From an uncultured Clostridia bacterium (GTDB lineage: Bacteria; Bacillota; Clostridia; Oscillospirales; Ruminococcaceae): a stretch of DNA of 64,000 bases. Below the pieces are notes generated by a model. It was not told where the DNA came from, made no database searches, and saw only the letters and a program-made list of their open reading frames with translations. The position numbers were made by a program, and so were the translations under genes. The stretch covers positions 28,567 through 92,566 of the forward strand of contig CALXGR010000003.1 in NCBI GenBank assembly GCA_944387885.1. The letters run 5' to 3'. Positions 9,535 through 17,028 of the stretch are shown here, piece after piece. Positions within the stretch are counted from its first letter, which is position 1, and each line of letters opens with the position of its first letter.

Positions 9535-9747
9535 TTTGTCAGTCCCATAATACCAACAGGAGCCGGACGGTGACCCGCCCAGCTCCTGCCAGCTATTTCA
9601 GGGGGATGAGTTACAAGTAACTCATTTCTTGAAACATATCTTTGGGATTGGAAACTGATGGAACTGCCAGACTTACCTTCCCGGAAAGGGAAGCAATCAA
9701 CTTAACAGGGCCACCTTAAAGTCAAGAAGGTCAAGGGATAGGATGAA
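9535..9747. other. Non-coding stretch between the O-acetylation pair and the PTS operon
   Basis: No convincing ORF. It holds an imperfect 32-nt hairpin (CAGGAGC...GCTCCTG, 9558-9590) and a perfect 9-bp inverted repeat ATGAGTTAC-AA-GTAACTCAT (9606-9625). Neither has a strong T-tract for the minus-strand PTS operon, so terminator function is not clear. Confidence 0.5.
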
Positions 9748-10572
9748 TTAGAAGATGCCGATGAAACCGCCCAGGATGCCAACTACCAGGAGCAGGCCAA
9801 TGCACATAACGGGGGTCCAGCCCTTCTTCTTCATGAGTGCGAACAGAACCAGGGTGATGGTCAGGGGGATCAGCTTGGGCAGCACGCCGTCCAGAATGCT
9901 CTGGATGTTGATGGGGCTGTCGCCGTTCTCGATAACCAGGTTGATGGTGGTTCCGCCGTAGTTGGAGGTCAGAGCGCCAACAACGAATACGCCCAGCATG
10001 GAAGCAGCACGGGTGAATTCCTTAGCGTTGGCGGTCAGCAGCTCGATAGCCTTGGTGCCCAGGTTGTAAGACCAGTACATCAGGAAGAACCGGCACAGGA
10101 ACTGTACAATGTTGAAGATCAACAGGAACAGGATGGGGCCGGCCAGAGAGCCGTTGATGGCCATGTTGGAGGTGATACCTGCAGTGATAGGTACCAGGGT
10201 GAACCAGAAAATAGCGTCGCCGATACCGCCCAGGGGGCCCATAGCAGCCACACGCACGGCACGGATGGTGCCGATGTCAGCCTTCTGCTGTTCCAGGGAC
10301 AGGACAATGCCCATCACGAAGGTTACCAGGAAGGGGTGAGTGTTGAAGAACTCCAGGTTGTGCTGCATGGAGATCTCCAGGTCCTCCTTGTTGTCAGCGT
10401 GGATCTTCTCCAGGCCGGGGAGGATGCAGTAGAGCCAGCCGCCAGCCTGCATACGCTCGTAGTTGAAGGAAGCCTGCAGGTTGAGGGACCGGAAGACCAT
10501 CTTGTTCAAAGTAGCTTTGTCAAGCTGCTTTGCAGGGGTCAGGTTATTGTAATGAGTTGCATTAAATGCCAT
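9748..10572 (-). CDS. PTS mannose/GalNAc-family transporter subunit IID
   Basis: Membrane subunit of a mannose-class (Man/Sor/GalNAc) phosphotransferase permease; with IIC it forms the sugar channel. The 274-residue protein has the family N-terminus (LNKMVFRSLNLQASFNYERMQ), the GPLGGIGDAIFW motif and a hydrophobic C-terminus. I chose the ATG at 10572 because GGAGG lies 8-10 nt upstream, inside the end of the IIC gene; an ATG 15 nt earlier is possible. The 11-bp overlap with IIC indicates coupled translation. Context points to GalNAc. Confidence 0.93.
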   Translation of the reverse strand: MAFNATHYNNLTPAKQLDKATLNKMVFRSLNLQASFNYERMQAGGWLYCILPGLEKIHADNKEDLEISMQHNLEFFNTHPFLVTFVMGIVLSLEQQKADIGTIRAVRVAAMGPLGGIGDAIFWFTLVPITAGITSNMAINGSLAGPILFLLIFNIVQFLCRFFLMYWSYNLGTKAIELLTANAKEFTRAASMLGVFVVGALTSNYGGTTINLVIENGDSPINIQSILDGVLPKLIPLTITLVLFALMKKKGWTPVMCIGLLLVVGILGGFIGIF

Positions 10573-11374
10573 CTTCGTCGCCTCCATTCACACTTGCACC
10601 AGCGCCAGCGCTCTTCATGGCGCAGCGGGTCTGGAAATCGTAGAGAGCCATAGCAATACCAACGAAAGCAATCAGGAGCAGAGCGGAACCGGACAGCTCG
10701 GGGATGTAGCCAATGATGGTGGCCAGAGCAAAACCGGCGAAGTAGATGCCCCAGAAGTCGTTGGAGAGCATAATGCGGAGCAGAACGGCAAAGCCGACGA
10801 AACGCATCATACCACCAGCAGCGCTCAGGCCGTTCATGAACCAAGCGTACTGCTCGGACAGAGCGGTGAGCTTCTCGCCCATGGCAGCGCCGCCCAGCAG
10901 ACCGGCGGTGCAGACTACGGCGAAGAGCAGGCCCAGGATGGCCATTGCCAGATAGTTCAGACGAACGATGCCCTTGGTATCGCCCTTCTCAGCCATCTTG
11001 TCAGCCACGGACATCATGGGAGACATAGCGGTGAAGAGCAGGGTGACCATGTACTGGCCAATGATAGCGAAGGGAACGGCCAGACCAACCGCAGCGGTGG
11101 TGTCCAGACCGGAAGAAATTGCGAATACGGCAGCCATAACACCGCCGACAACAGCATTCGGGGGCTGTGCGCCGCCGACAGGCATGTTACCGATGGTCAT
11201 CAGCTGGTAAGTACCGCCTACCACCAGACCGGTGGGCAGGTCGCCCAGGATAGCGCCGATCACGGCACCGGTGACGATAGGCTGATACAGGGATTCCAGG
11301 AAGTCAAACTGGTCAATAGCAACGATGAACACGAAGATAAAGACCAGAATAATCTGAATAGCACTAAAGCCCAT
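10562..11374 (-). CDS. PTS mannose/GalNAc-family transporter subunit IIC
   Basis: Polytopic 270-residue membrane subunit. It shows the conserved IIC features GAVIGAILGDLPTGLVVGGTYQL (about 36-58) and GGAQPPNAVVGG. AAAGGAG precedes the ATG. It sits between IIB and IID in the order typical of mannose-class operons, while IIA is encoded separately at 16573-17007. The hydrophilic tail (about 255-270, Gly/Ala/Asp rich) overlaps the IID start. Confidence 0.93.
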   Translation of the reverse strand: MGFSAIQIILVFIFVFIVAIDQFDFLESLYQPIVTGAVIGAILGDLPTGLVVGGTYQLMTIGNMPVGGAQPPNAVVGGVMAAVFAISSGLDTTAAVGLAVPFAIIGQYMVTLLFTAMSPMMSVADKMAEKGDTKGIVRLNYLAMAILGLLFAVVCTAGLLGGAAMGEKLTALSEQYAWFMNGLSAAGGMMRFVGFAVLLRIMLSNDFWGIYFAGFALATIIGYIPELSGSALLLIAFVGIAMALYDFQTRCAMKSAGAGASVNGGDEDGI

Positions 11375-11412
11375 GATTTATTCTCCTTTACAATATCTCG
11401 CAGGAGAGACTG

Positions 11413-11889
11413 TTATTTGAACAGCTTCTCGATGCTCTCAGCCGGTTCGGAAGGGACCCGGCGGATCTCCAGCTCCACACCAAGATCGCGCAGCTTTTTG
11501 AAAGCCTCCACATCCTTGTCATCCACAGCCACAGAGCCGGCCACCTGGCGCTTGCCCTCTGCCATGTGCATGTTTCCGATGTTTACCTTCTTGATGGGAA
11601 CGCCACCCTCAACCAGCTTCAGAACGTCAGTGGGATTCTCCGCAACAATGAAGATCAGCTGCTTGTCAGAAGCTTTGTGGATGGTGGAGATGGTTTTTTC
11701 GATGGTCCAGTAACGCATGGCGGCGTAGCTGGGGGCAGCCATATCCATCAGACCCTGACGGAGTTTGTTGCCCGCAACCTCGTCGTTGGCGACCAGGATC
11801 AGGTTTGCACCAATGGAACCGCACCACTGAGTGGCCACCTGTCCATGGACCAACCGATTGTCGATTCTGGTTAAAACAATGTTCGGCAT
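11413..11889 (-). CDS. PTS mannose/GalNAc-family transporter subunit IIB
   Basis: Cytoplasmic phosphotransfer subunit of 158 residues. The phosphorylated His is His15 in RIDNRLVHGQV, the hallmark of mannose-class IIB proteins. The start at 11889 is supported by AAGGAGG; the longer frame to 11928 has no ribosome site. It is the first gene of the IIB-IIC-IID operon and is transcribed divergently from the AraC regulator. Confidence 0.95.
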   Translation of the reverse strand: MPNIVLTRIDNRLVHGQVATQWCGSIGANLILVANDEVAGNKLRQGLMDMAAPSYAAMRYWTIEKTISTIHKASDKQLIFIVAENPTDVLKLVEGGVPIKKVNIGNMHMAEGKRQVAGSVAVDDKDVEAFKKLRDLGVELEIRRVPSEPAESIEKLFK

Positions 11890-11942
11890 ATCAAGATTCC
11901 TCCTTAACTTTTTGCCCCGAGTTTCCAATTCAAGGTAACCCT

Positions 11943-12080
11943 ATTATAGCTGAAATTCTTAGTCAAGTCTTTGCACTTTTTAGTGATTCATTGCCGAAAA
12001 TTGGTGAATATGCGACCAACTGTCAACAAAAAGTCTCCAATACTGTCAAAATTGACAAATTCCCCTTTTAATGGTATTAT
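11943..12080. promoter_or_regulatory. Divergent PTS/AraC promoter region with repeated TGTCAA elements
   Basis: On the plus strand TTGACA (12052-12057) and TATTAT (12075-12080), 17 bp apart, form a strong promoter for the AraC gene. On the minus strand TATAAT (11943-11948) is a good -10 for the PTS operon but has no proper -35, as expected for an activator-dependent promoter. TGTCAA-type hexamers recur at 12021, 12044 and (AGTCAA) 11961, and 12044-12057 is a palindrome TGTCAA-AA-TTGACA covering the AraC -35. These are likely sites for the AraC protein: activation one way, autorepression the other. Confidence 0.6.
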
Positions 12081-12106
12081 TAAGAAACACACAGGGGGAT
12101 CTTAAT

Positions 12107-13303
12107 ATGCAAGCTGAAACTTCCAACGCAAGTTTTCTGGAATTTGGCTCTGTTTACCGCACACCGCTGCCCCAGGAGGTCTCTTCCCTTATCCGGCAGC
12201 CTATGAGCCAACCCACAAAAAAGTACGTTACACAGTTATATTGTTTCAATTGTGATATACATTTGGAAATCCGGGAGGGCCTGGCTGCCATCCTGGTCGC
12301 TCACGAGCCCGACCCCAAGCAGCTCAAAGAATTTTCCATGAACCATCTGGTTCAGTTAAAAGCCGGGGTTTACTATGCCATCGTTGCCACCACCCCCCAG
12401 GTGATTTTTGATCTGATCGTAGACACCAATTATCGCCTGAACGTGGTGCCTTTGACTGCGCCCTATGAGTACAAGCACCGCCTGCCCCGGATCGAGGCTT
12501 CCAGCATTCTGGGCCACTACTATCGGATCCGGAACGGAGGATACCGCTTCAAGGGCGAGTGTCACGATTTCTTTGAGCTGACCTACGTGGATACGGGAAA
12601 ATTGAATACTGAGGTGGATCATGTTCCCTACGAGATCGGGGAAAAGGAAATGATGATCTATGCGCCCGGGCAGTGGCATACCCAGTACACCCAGGAAGGG
12701 CAGGGTGCCTCCTATGTGACCATTCTGTTCACCATGGAGACGGTTCCGGCTTCCACTCAGAATGAATGGTTCAAGCCTCTCATCAACCGGGTATTTCCCT
12801 ACGACAAGAAAATCTACACCCTTATCCGGACCCTGGTACAGGAGAGCACCACCGGCGTGCCCTATATGTACGCTCTCATGAGTTGTCTGCTCTCGGAGAC
12901 CATCATTCGTCTGATTCAGAGCCAGTACGTGGCTCCCGTCCGTCAGGAAAAACCGGTGAGCATTTCCCGGCAGAACTACCAGGATGATTTGTTCCGCCGA
13001 ATTGAACAGTATATCGATGAACGCATCTATGAGCCGCTCACCATTGCCGATATCTGCCAGCACTTTTCCCTCAGCCGCTCCTCCCTTCAAATTCTATTCA
13101 AAACGGCAGTGAATCAGACCCCCAAAAAATACATCAGTGACCTGAAGTTGGAAAAGGCCTGTCTCATGCTCCGGGAGAACCGGTACACCATCAGCGAGAT
13201 TTCTCTCCGGCTGGGATACAGCTCCATCCACTATTTTTCCAATGCCTTCAACCGGAAATACAACGTATCTCCCAGCGAGTATGCCAAGCGGTTTTACCAG
13301 TAA
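12107..13303 (+). CDS. AraC-family transcriptional regulator of the amino-sugar locus
   Basis: 398 residues, longer than the usual ~300. The C-terminal ~100 residues hold two helix-turn-helix motifs (LTIADICQHFSLSRSSLQILF and the ISEISLRLGYSSIHYFSNAF block). The N-terminal part seems to contain two beta-rich cupin-like segments (about 30-120 and 150-240, the second with GECHDFFELTYV and APGQWH). The start at 12107 has AGGGGG upstream; an in-frame ATG-less extension to 12071 would begin inside the promoter. Likely senses a sugar or sugar phosphate and controls the divergent PTS operon. Confidence 0.9.
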   Translation: MQAETSNASFLEFGSVYRTPLPQEVSSLIRQPMSQPTKKYVTQLYCFNCDIHLEIREGLAAILVAHEPDPKQLKEFSMNHLVQLKAGVYYAIVATTPQVIFDLIVDTNYRLNVVPLTAPYEYKHRLPRIEASSILGHYYRIRNGGYRFKGECHDFFELTYVDTGKLNTEVDHVPYEIGEKEMMIYAPGQWHTQYTQEGQGASYVTILFTMETVPASTQNEWFKPLINRVFPYDKKIYTLIRTLVQESTTGVPYMYALMSCLLSETIIRLIQSQYVAPVRQEKPVSISRQNYQDDLFRRIEQYIDERIYEPLTIADICQHFSLSRSSLQILFKTAVNQTPKKYISDLKLEKACLMLRENRYTISEISLRLGYSSIHYFSNAFNRKYNVSPSEYAKRFYQ

Positions 13304-13339
13304 GCCGGCCCCGGCGGGGCCTTTAAGGAGGAGATTCCC

Positions 13340-14302
13340 ATGAACATAGGCATCATCGGCACCAGTTTCATCCTGCCCGAGATCCTGCCCCAGATGAAGG
13401 CAGCCGGGATGACCCTGGGCGCAGTGTATTCCCGAAAAGAAGAGACCGGCCGGGCCCTGGCCGACACCTACGGCATCCCCGCCGTCTACACCTCCCTGGA
13501 GGAGCTTCTGGCAGACCCTTCCCTGGACTGGATCTACGTCTGTTCTCCCAACAGCCTTCACTATGAGCAGTCCAAGGCTGCCCTGGAAGCCGGGAAGAAT
13601 GTCCTTTGCGAAAAGCCCCTGGTCCCCTCCCCGGCCCAGGCCCGGGAGCTGGCCGACCTGGCCAAGTCCAAAGAATTGTTCCTTTTTGAGGCAGTGACCA
13701 CCGCCTTCCATCCCAACTACCAGATCATCCGTCAGCGGATGGAACAGCTGGGAGACCTGAAAATGGTGCTCTGTACCTTCTGCCAGTATTCCAGCCGGTA
13801 TCAGGCTTTGCTGGACGGGAAGAATCCCAACGTGTTCAATCCCCAGTTCGCCGGGGGTGCCCTTATGGATCTGAACCTGTACAACATCCACTTTGCCGTG
13901 GGTCTGCTGGGAGCACCCGTATCGGTGAGATACCTGGCAAAGCTCCACTCCAACGGCATTGATACCCACGGCATCGCCTTGCTGGAATACCCGGGGTTCT
14001 TCTGCCAGTGTGCCGGAGCCAAGGATGGTCAGGCCCAAAACCAGATCCAGATCGTAGGCGAAAAGGGATACATGAAAATCACCCCCAGCGCCAGCAACTG
14101 CCAGTGCCTGGAGATTTGCTTGAGAGGGCAGGAACCCGAAATTTTCCAGTGCCCCGAAAACGGCTGGTATTACGAGATGCAGGCCCTGGCCCAGATGGTA
14201 AAGGAGAAGGACCTGGAAGGCTGCTACCGCCTGCTGGAGACATCCTGTCAGGTGGTCCAGGTACTGGAGGCCGCCCGGAAAGATGCCGGACTTCCCTTCT
14301 GA
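13340..14302 (+). CDS. Gfo/Idh/MocA-family NAD(P)-dependent oxidoreductase
   Basis: 320 residues with an N-terminal Rossmann fold (GIIGTSFI, residues 4-11), the family motif CEKPL (about 92-96) and a C-terminal alpha/beta substrate domain. It follows the AraC gene by 36 bp after AAGGAGG and so is probably co-transcribed. Family members oxidise or isomerise sugars, amino sugars or inositols. It is not part of the classical GalNAc route, so it may handle a linked sugar; substrate unknown. Confidence 0.85.
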   Translation: MNIGIIGTSFILPEILPQMKAAGMTLGAVYSRKEETGRALADTYGIPAVYTSLEELLADPSLDWIYVCSPNSLHYEQSKAALEAGKNVLCEKPLVPSPAQARELADLAKSKELFLFEAVTTAFHPNYQIIRQRMEQLGDLKMVLCTFCQYSSRYQALLDGKNPNVFNPQFAGGALMDLNLYNIHFAVGLLGAPVSVRYLAKLHSNGIDTHGIALLEYPGFFCQCAGAKDGQAQNQIQIVGEKGYMKITPSASNCQCLEICLRGQEPEIFQCPENGWYYEMQALAQMVKEKDLEGCYRLLETSCQVVQVLEAARKDAGLPF

Positions 14303-14311
14303 ATCATCCCT

Positions 14312-14339
14312 TCCCTCCCCTGTCCGGGGAGGGATTTTT
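14312..14339 (+). terminator. Intrinsic terminator after the AraC/oxidoreductase unit
   Basis: Perfect 9-bp stem TCCCTCCCC/GGGGAGGGA, 5-nt loop, then TTTTT. Confidence 0.85.
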
Positions 14340-14378
14340 CCTTGTTAATTATTGTAAATTTCCCGTTAAAAGTTGTAA

Positions 14379-14408
14379 TTGAAAACCCCTTCCCTGGTGA
14401 TATATAAT
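14379..14408 (+). promoter_or_regulatory. Promoter of the aldolase-isomerase unit
   Basis: TTGAAA (14379-14384) and TATAAT (14403-14408) with 18-bp spacing, about 70 bp before the aldolase start. Confidence 0.6.
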
Positions 14409-14479
14409 AATAGGAGAAGGATTAGAAGCCTTTTTCTTTGCACAGGAGAAAAATATTACAGTATAAGGAGAGTTGTATT

Positions 14480-15325
14480 ATGCTGGTAACTGCAAAACAG
14501 CTGATGCTGGACGCCCAGAAGGGCGGCTACGCCATCGGCGCATTCAACGTTGAAAATATGGAGATGGTCCAGGCTGTGGTTTCCGCCGCCGAGGAGCTGA
14601 AGAGCCCTGTTATCATCCAGACCACTCCCTCCACCCTGAAGTACGCTTCCCCCGAGATGTTCTACGCCAACGTGTCCGCCGCTGCCAAGGCTGCTTCCGT
14701 TCCCGTGGTCATGCACCTGGACCACGGCAGCAGCTTCCAGCTGGCCATGCAGGCTTTCAGGGCCGGCTATACTTCCATTATGATTGACGGCTCCCACAGT
14801 GCCTACGAGGACAACATTGCCGTGACCAAGGCAGTGGTGGATGCCTGCCATCCCGCCGGCGTGCCCGTTGAGGCTGAGCTGGGCAAGGTAGGCGGCAAGG
14901 AGGATGACCTGGACGGCGGCGACGGCGGTTACACCGTTCCCTCTGAGGCTGCCGACTTTGTGGAAAAGACCGGTGTGGACTCCCTGGCTGTGGCCATCGG
15001 CACCGCCCACGGCGTATACAAAGGCACCCCCAAGCTGGATGTGGACCGTCTCAGCGAGATCCGGAAGGTAGTTTCCATTCCCCTGGTTCTTCACGGCACC
15101 AGCGGCGTTCCTGACGAGGCTGTACGGGAGTGCATCCGCCGGGGCATCTGCAAGGTAAACTACGCCACCGACCTGCGCATTGCTTTCAGCGCCGGTCTGA
15201 AGGAATATCTGGCCAAGGACCCTGATGCCTTCGATCCCAAGAAGTACAATGCTGTGGGCCGTGAGAAGGTAAAAGAGTACGTTATGAGCAAGATCCTGGT
15301 CTGCGGAAGCAACGGCCGGGCCTGA
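14480..15325 (+). CDS. Class II (Zn2+) ketose-bisphosphate aldolase, GatY/KbaY-like
   Basis: Splits tagatose-1,6- or fructose-1,6-bisphosphate into DHAP and glyceraldehyde-3-phosphate. The 281-residue protein has the N-terminal GAFNVENME motif, the Zn-ligand block HLDHGSS (about 81-87) and the later GTAHGVYK and HGTSGVPDE blocks, all conserved in the GatY/KbaY/Fba group. The start at 14480 follows AAGGAG. A GatZ/KbaZ-like stabilising subunit at 19576 and the surrounding amino-sugar genes favour tagatose bisphosphate, but a fructose-bisphosphate role cannot be excluded. Confidence 0.88.
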   Translation: MLVTAKQLMLDAQKGGYAIGAFNVENMEMVQAVVSAAEELKSPVIIQTTPSTLKYASPEMFYANVSAAAKAASVPVVMHLDHGSSFQLAMQAFRAGYTSIMIDGSHSAYEDNIAVTKAVVDACHPAGVPVEAELGKVGGKEDDLDGGDGGYTVPSEAADFVEKTGVDSLAVAIGTAHGVYKGTPKLDVDRLSEIRKVVSIPLVLHGTSGVPDEAVRECIRRGICKVNYATDLRIAFSAGLKEYLAKDPDAFDPKKYNAVGREKVKEYVMSKILVCGSNGRA

Positions 15326-15386
15326 TAAGGCTTTTCCCCGGATGGGGTTTCCCTGCGATTATAAAACATAACAGGAGGCAGCCACT

Positions 15387-16115
15387 ATGAAAATCATTCG
15401 TGCAAAAGACTACAAGGATATGTCCCGGAAGGCCGCAAACATCATTTCTGCCCAGGTCATTATGAAGCCCTATGCAGTGCTGGGCCTGGCCACCGGCAGC
15501 TCCCCCGTGGGCACTTACGCCCAGCTGATCGACTGGTACAACAAGGGAGATATCGACTTCTCCGAAGTTACCACCATCAACCTGGACGAGTACCGGGGCC
15601 TGCCCCGGGAGCATGACCAGAGCTACTGGTATTTCATGCACAAGAATTTCTTTGACAGCGTGAATGTGCAGCCTGACCGGATCTTTGTTCCCGACGGCTC
15701 CAACCCTGATGCTGCCGAAGCCTGCCGTGAGTACGATGCCATCATCCAGCGTGCCGGCGGCATCGACCTGCAGCTGCTGGGAATCGGCCACGACGGCCAC
15801 ATCGGCTTCAACGAGCCCGGCGCCGCCTTTGAGCTGGGGACCCACTGCGTGGATCTGACCAAGGAGACCATCGAGGCCAACAAGCGGTTCTTCAACAATG
15901 ACGAGACCCTGGTGCCCCGTCAGGCCTACACCATGGGCATCAAGACCATTATGCAGGCCCGGAAAGTCCTGATGGTAGCCAGCGGTGCCGACAAGGCCCA
16001 GATCATCAAGAAGGCTTTCTTCGGTCCTGTCACTCCTGAGGTTCCCGCTTCCATCCTCCAGATGCACCCCGATTTTATTCTGGTAGGCGATCAGGACGCT
16101 CTCAGCCTGATTTGA
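15387..16115 (+). CDS. nagB: Glucosamine/galactosamine-6-phosphate isomerase-deaminase (NagB/AgaI family)
   Basis: Converts an amino-sugar 6-phosphate to the ketose 6-phosphate and ammonia. 242 residues with the NagB signatures ATGSSP (about 36-41), NLDEY (about 65-69) and LGIGHDGHIGFNEP (about 134-147), the last carrying the catalytic Asp/His pair. It lies 61 bp after the aldolase. In E. coli AgaI is not needed for GalNAc use because AgaS does this step; here both are present, so this enzyme may act on glucosamine-6-P. Confidence 0.9.
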   Translation: MKIIRAKDYKDMSRKAANIISAQVIMKPYAVLGLATGSSPVGTYAQLIDWYNKGDIDFSEVTTINLDEYRGLPREHDQSYWYFMHKNFFDSVNVQPDRIFVPDGSNPDAAEACREYDAIIQRAGGIDLQLLGIGHDGHIGFNEPGAAFELGTHCVDLTKETIEANKRFFNNDETLVPRQAYTMGIKTIMQARKVLMVASGADKAQIIKKAFFGPVTPEVPASILQMHPDFILVGDQDALSLI

Positions 16116-16134
16116 TTATCCAATAAGGGACTGA

Positions 16135-16176
16135 CCCCGCTCTTTTCTTCACGGAAAAGGGCGGGGCTTTTTGTTT
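16135..16176 (+). terminator. Intrinsic terminator after the isomerase gene
   Basis: A 13-bp stem (CCCCGCTCTTTTC with GAAAAGGGCGGGG, one G-T pair), 6-nt loop, then CTTTTTGTTTT. Confidence 0.85.
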
Positions 16177-16206
16177 TACGTTTACGGGATTCTACATTTT
16201 AAACAT

Positions 16207-16241
16207 AAAAAGGGAGGCAGCCCTTTTACAGGCTGCCTCCC
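16207..16241 (-). terminator. Intrinsic terminator of the agaS-IIA-yajC operon
   Basis: On the minus strand GGGAGGCAGCC and GGCTGCCTCCC pair around an 8-nt loop and are followed by TTTTT, just after the yajC-like stop. Confidence 0.85.
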
Positions 16242-16259
16242 GGCTTGCTTTATGGACAA

Positions 16260-16541
16260 TCAATCTTTTACCAGAGCCTGTACTGCGTACCGGGAAATGG
16301 TAATGATGGTCTTGGGTGCAACTTCCACCCGCAGGGTTTCCTCATCCATGCCGGTGACGGTTCCGTAGATACCGCCTGCAAACATGATTCGGCTCCCAAT
16401 CTTCATTTCCGTGTGGATTTCGCTCACGGCTTTCCGCTTCTGCTTCATGCCTCTTGCGGAAATCAGGTTGAGAATGATGGCAATAACGCCCATCACAACC
16501 GCCATGGTAATACAAGTCCAGCCAATTACTTCCCAGTTCAT
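16260..16541 (-). CDS. yajC: YajC-like membrane protein in a PTS operon
   Basis: 93 residues: one N-terminal membrane helix (about 6-28), a basic stretch, then the YajC core with the KIGSRIMFAGGIYGTVTGMD block (about 48-67). YajC is an accessory of the Sec/SecDF translocase, but no secD/secF is here. It lies 31 bp after PTS IIA. An equivalent yajC-like gene sits with a mannose-class PTS in the pneumococcal hyaluronan locus, so a PTS-linked paralogue is more likely than the housekeeping copy. ATG at 16541 (AAGGAAC upstream) preferred over a TTG six bases earlier. Confidence 0.8.
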   Translation of the reverse strand: MNWEVIGWTCITMAVVMGVIAIILNLISARGMKQKRKAVSEIHTEMKIGSRIMFAGGIYGTVTGMDEETLRVEVAPKTIITISRYAVQALVKD

Positions 16542-16572
16542 ACGCAATGTTCCTTCTCTGTTTTAGTAAGTA

Positions 16573-17007
16573 TCAGATTCCGTCTTCGTCGGCGTTGTCC
16601 TCATGCTCTTCCAGAGCAAAGGGAACCAGGCACTCCTTGCCGATCTCCACCAGCTCATCCATGAGAGCCTTGGGGTCGGTCTCGTCGTCCACCATGGTAG
16701 CGCCGGTGACGATCATGGGCAGGTTGGAGCCTGCAATCACTTCGATAGCCTGGTCGGGACGTGCATACTTGCACTCCACGGCAGTCTTGAAGGGGGAACC
16801 GCCGGGCAGGTCGGAGAGGACCACTACGCCGTCGCAGTTCTTCAGGCTGTCGAAGGCCTCATTCAGCTTCACGGCCAAGTCCTCGGTGGACATGCCTTCC
16901 TCAAACAAAACATACTTGATGATCTCGCTTTCACCGGCGATCATCTTAGCGGCACTCTGCATGCCGGCGGCAAACTGGCCGTGACCGGTAACCAACAAAC
17001 CTACCAT
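16573..17007 (-). CDS. PTS mannose/GalNAc-family transporter subunit IIA
   Basis: 144-residue cytoplasmic subunit that takes phosphate from HPr onto His9 (LLVTGHGQFA) and hands it to IIB. The SDLPGGSPF block (about 71-79) is the second family signature. Separated by about 4.7 kb from IIB-IIC-IID but needed to complete the same permease. It lies 21 bp after agaS and ends in an acidic tail. Confidence 0.93.
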   Translation of the reverse strand: MVGLLVTGHGQFAAGMQSAAKMIAGESEIIKYVLFEEGMSTEDLAVKLNEAFDSLKNCDGVVVLSDLPGGSPFKTAVECKYARPDQAIEVIAGSNLPMIVTGATMVDDETDPKALMDELVEIGKECLVPFALEEHEDNADEDGI

Positions 17008-17028
17008 AATATTACTCCATTCCTTTCG

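Noticed and set aside
5918..9535. Open frame of about 1200 codons on the minus strand opposite pflA and the O-acetylation pair
   Set aside because: Shadow of high-GC coding on the plus strand: Gly/Pro/Gln-rich, no family pattern, no ribosome site, and it runs through two terminators.
14480..15325. Assignment of the class II aldolase as housekeeping fructose-bisphosphate aldolase
   Set aside because: Possible, but location in the amino-sugar locus with a GatZ/KbaZ-like partner favours tagatose bisphosphate; left open in the entry.
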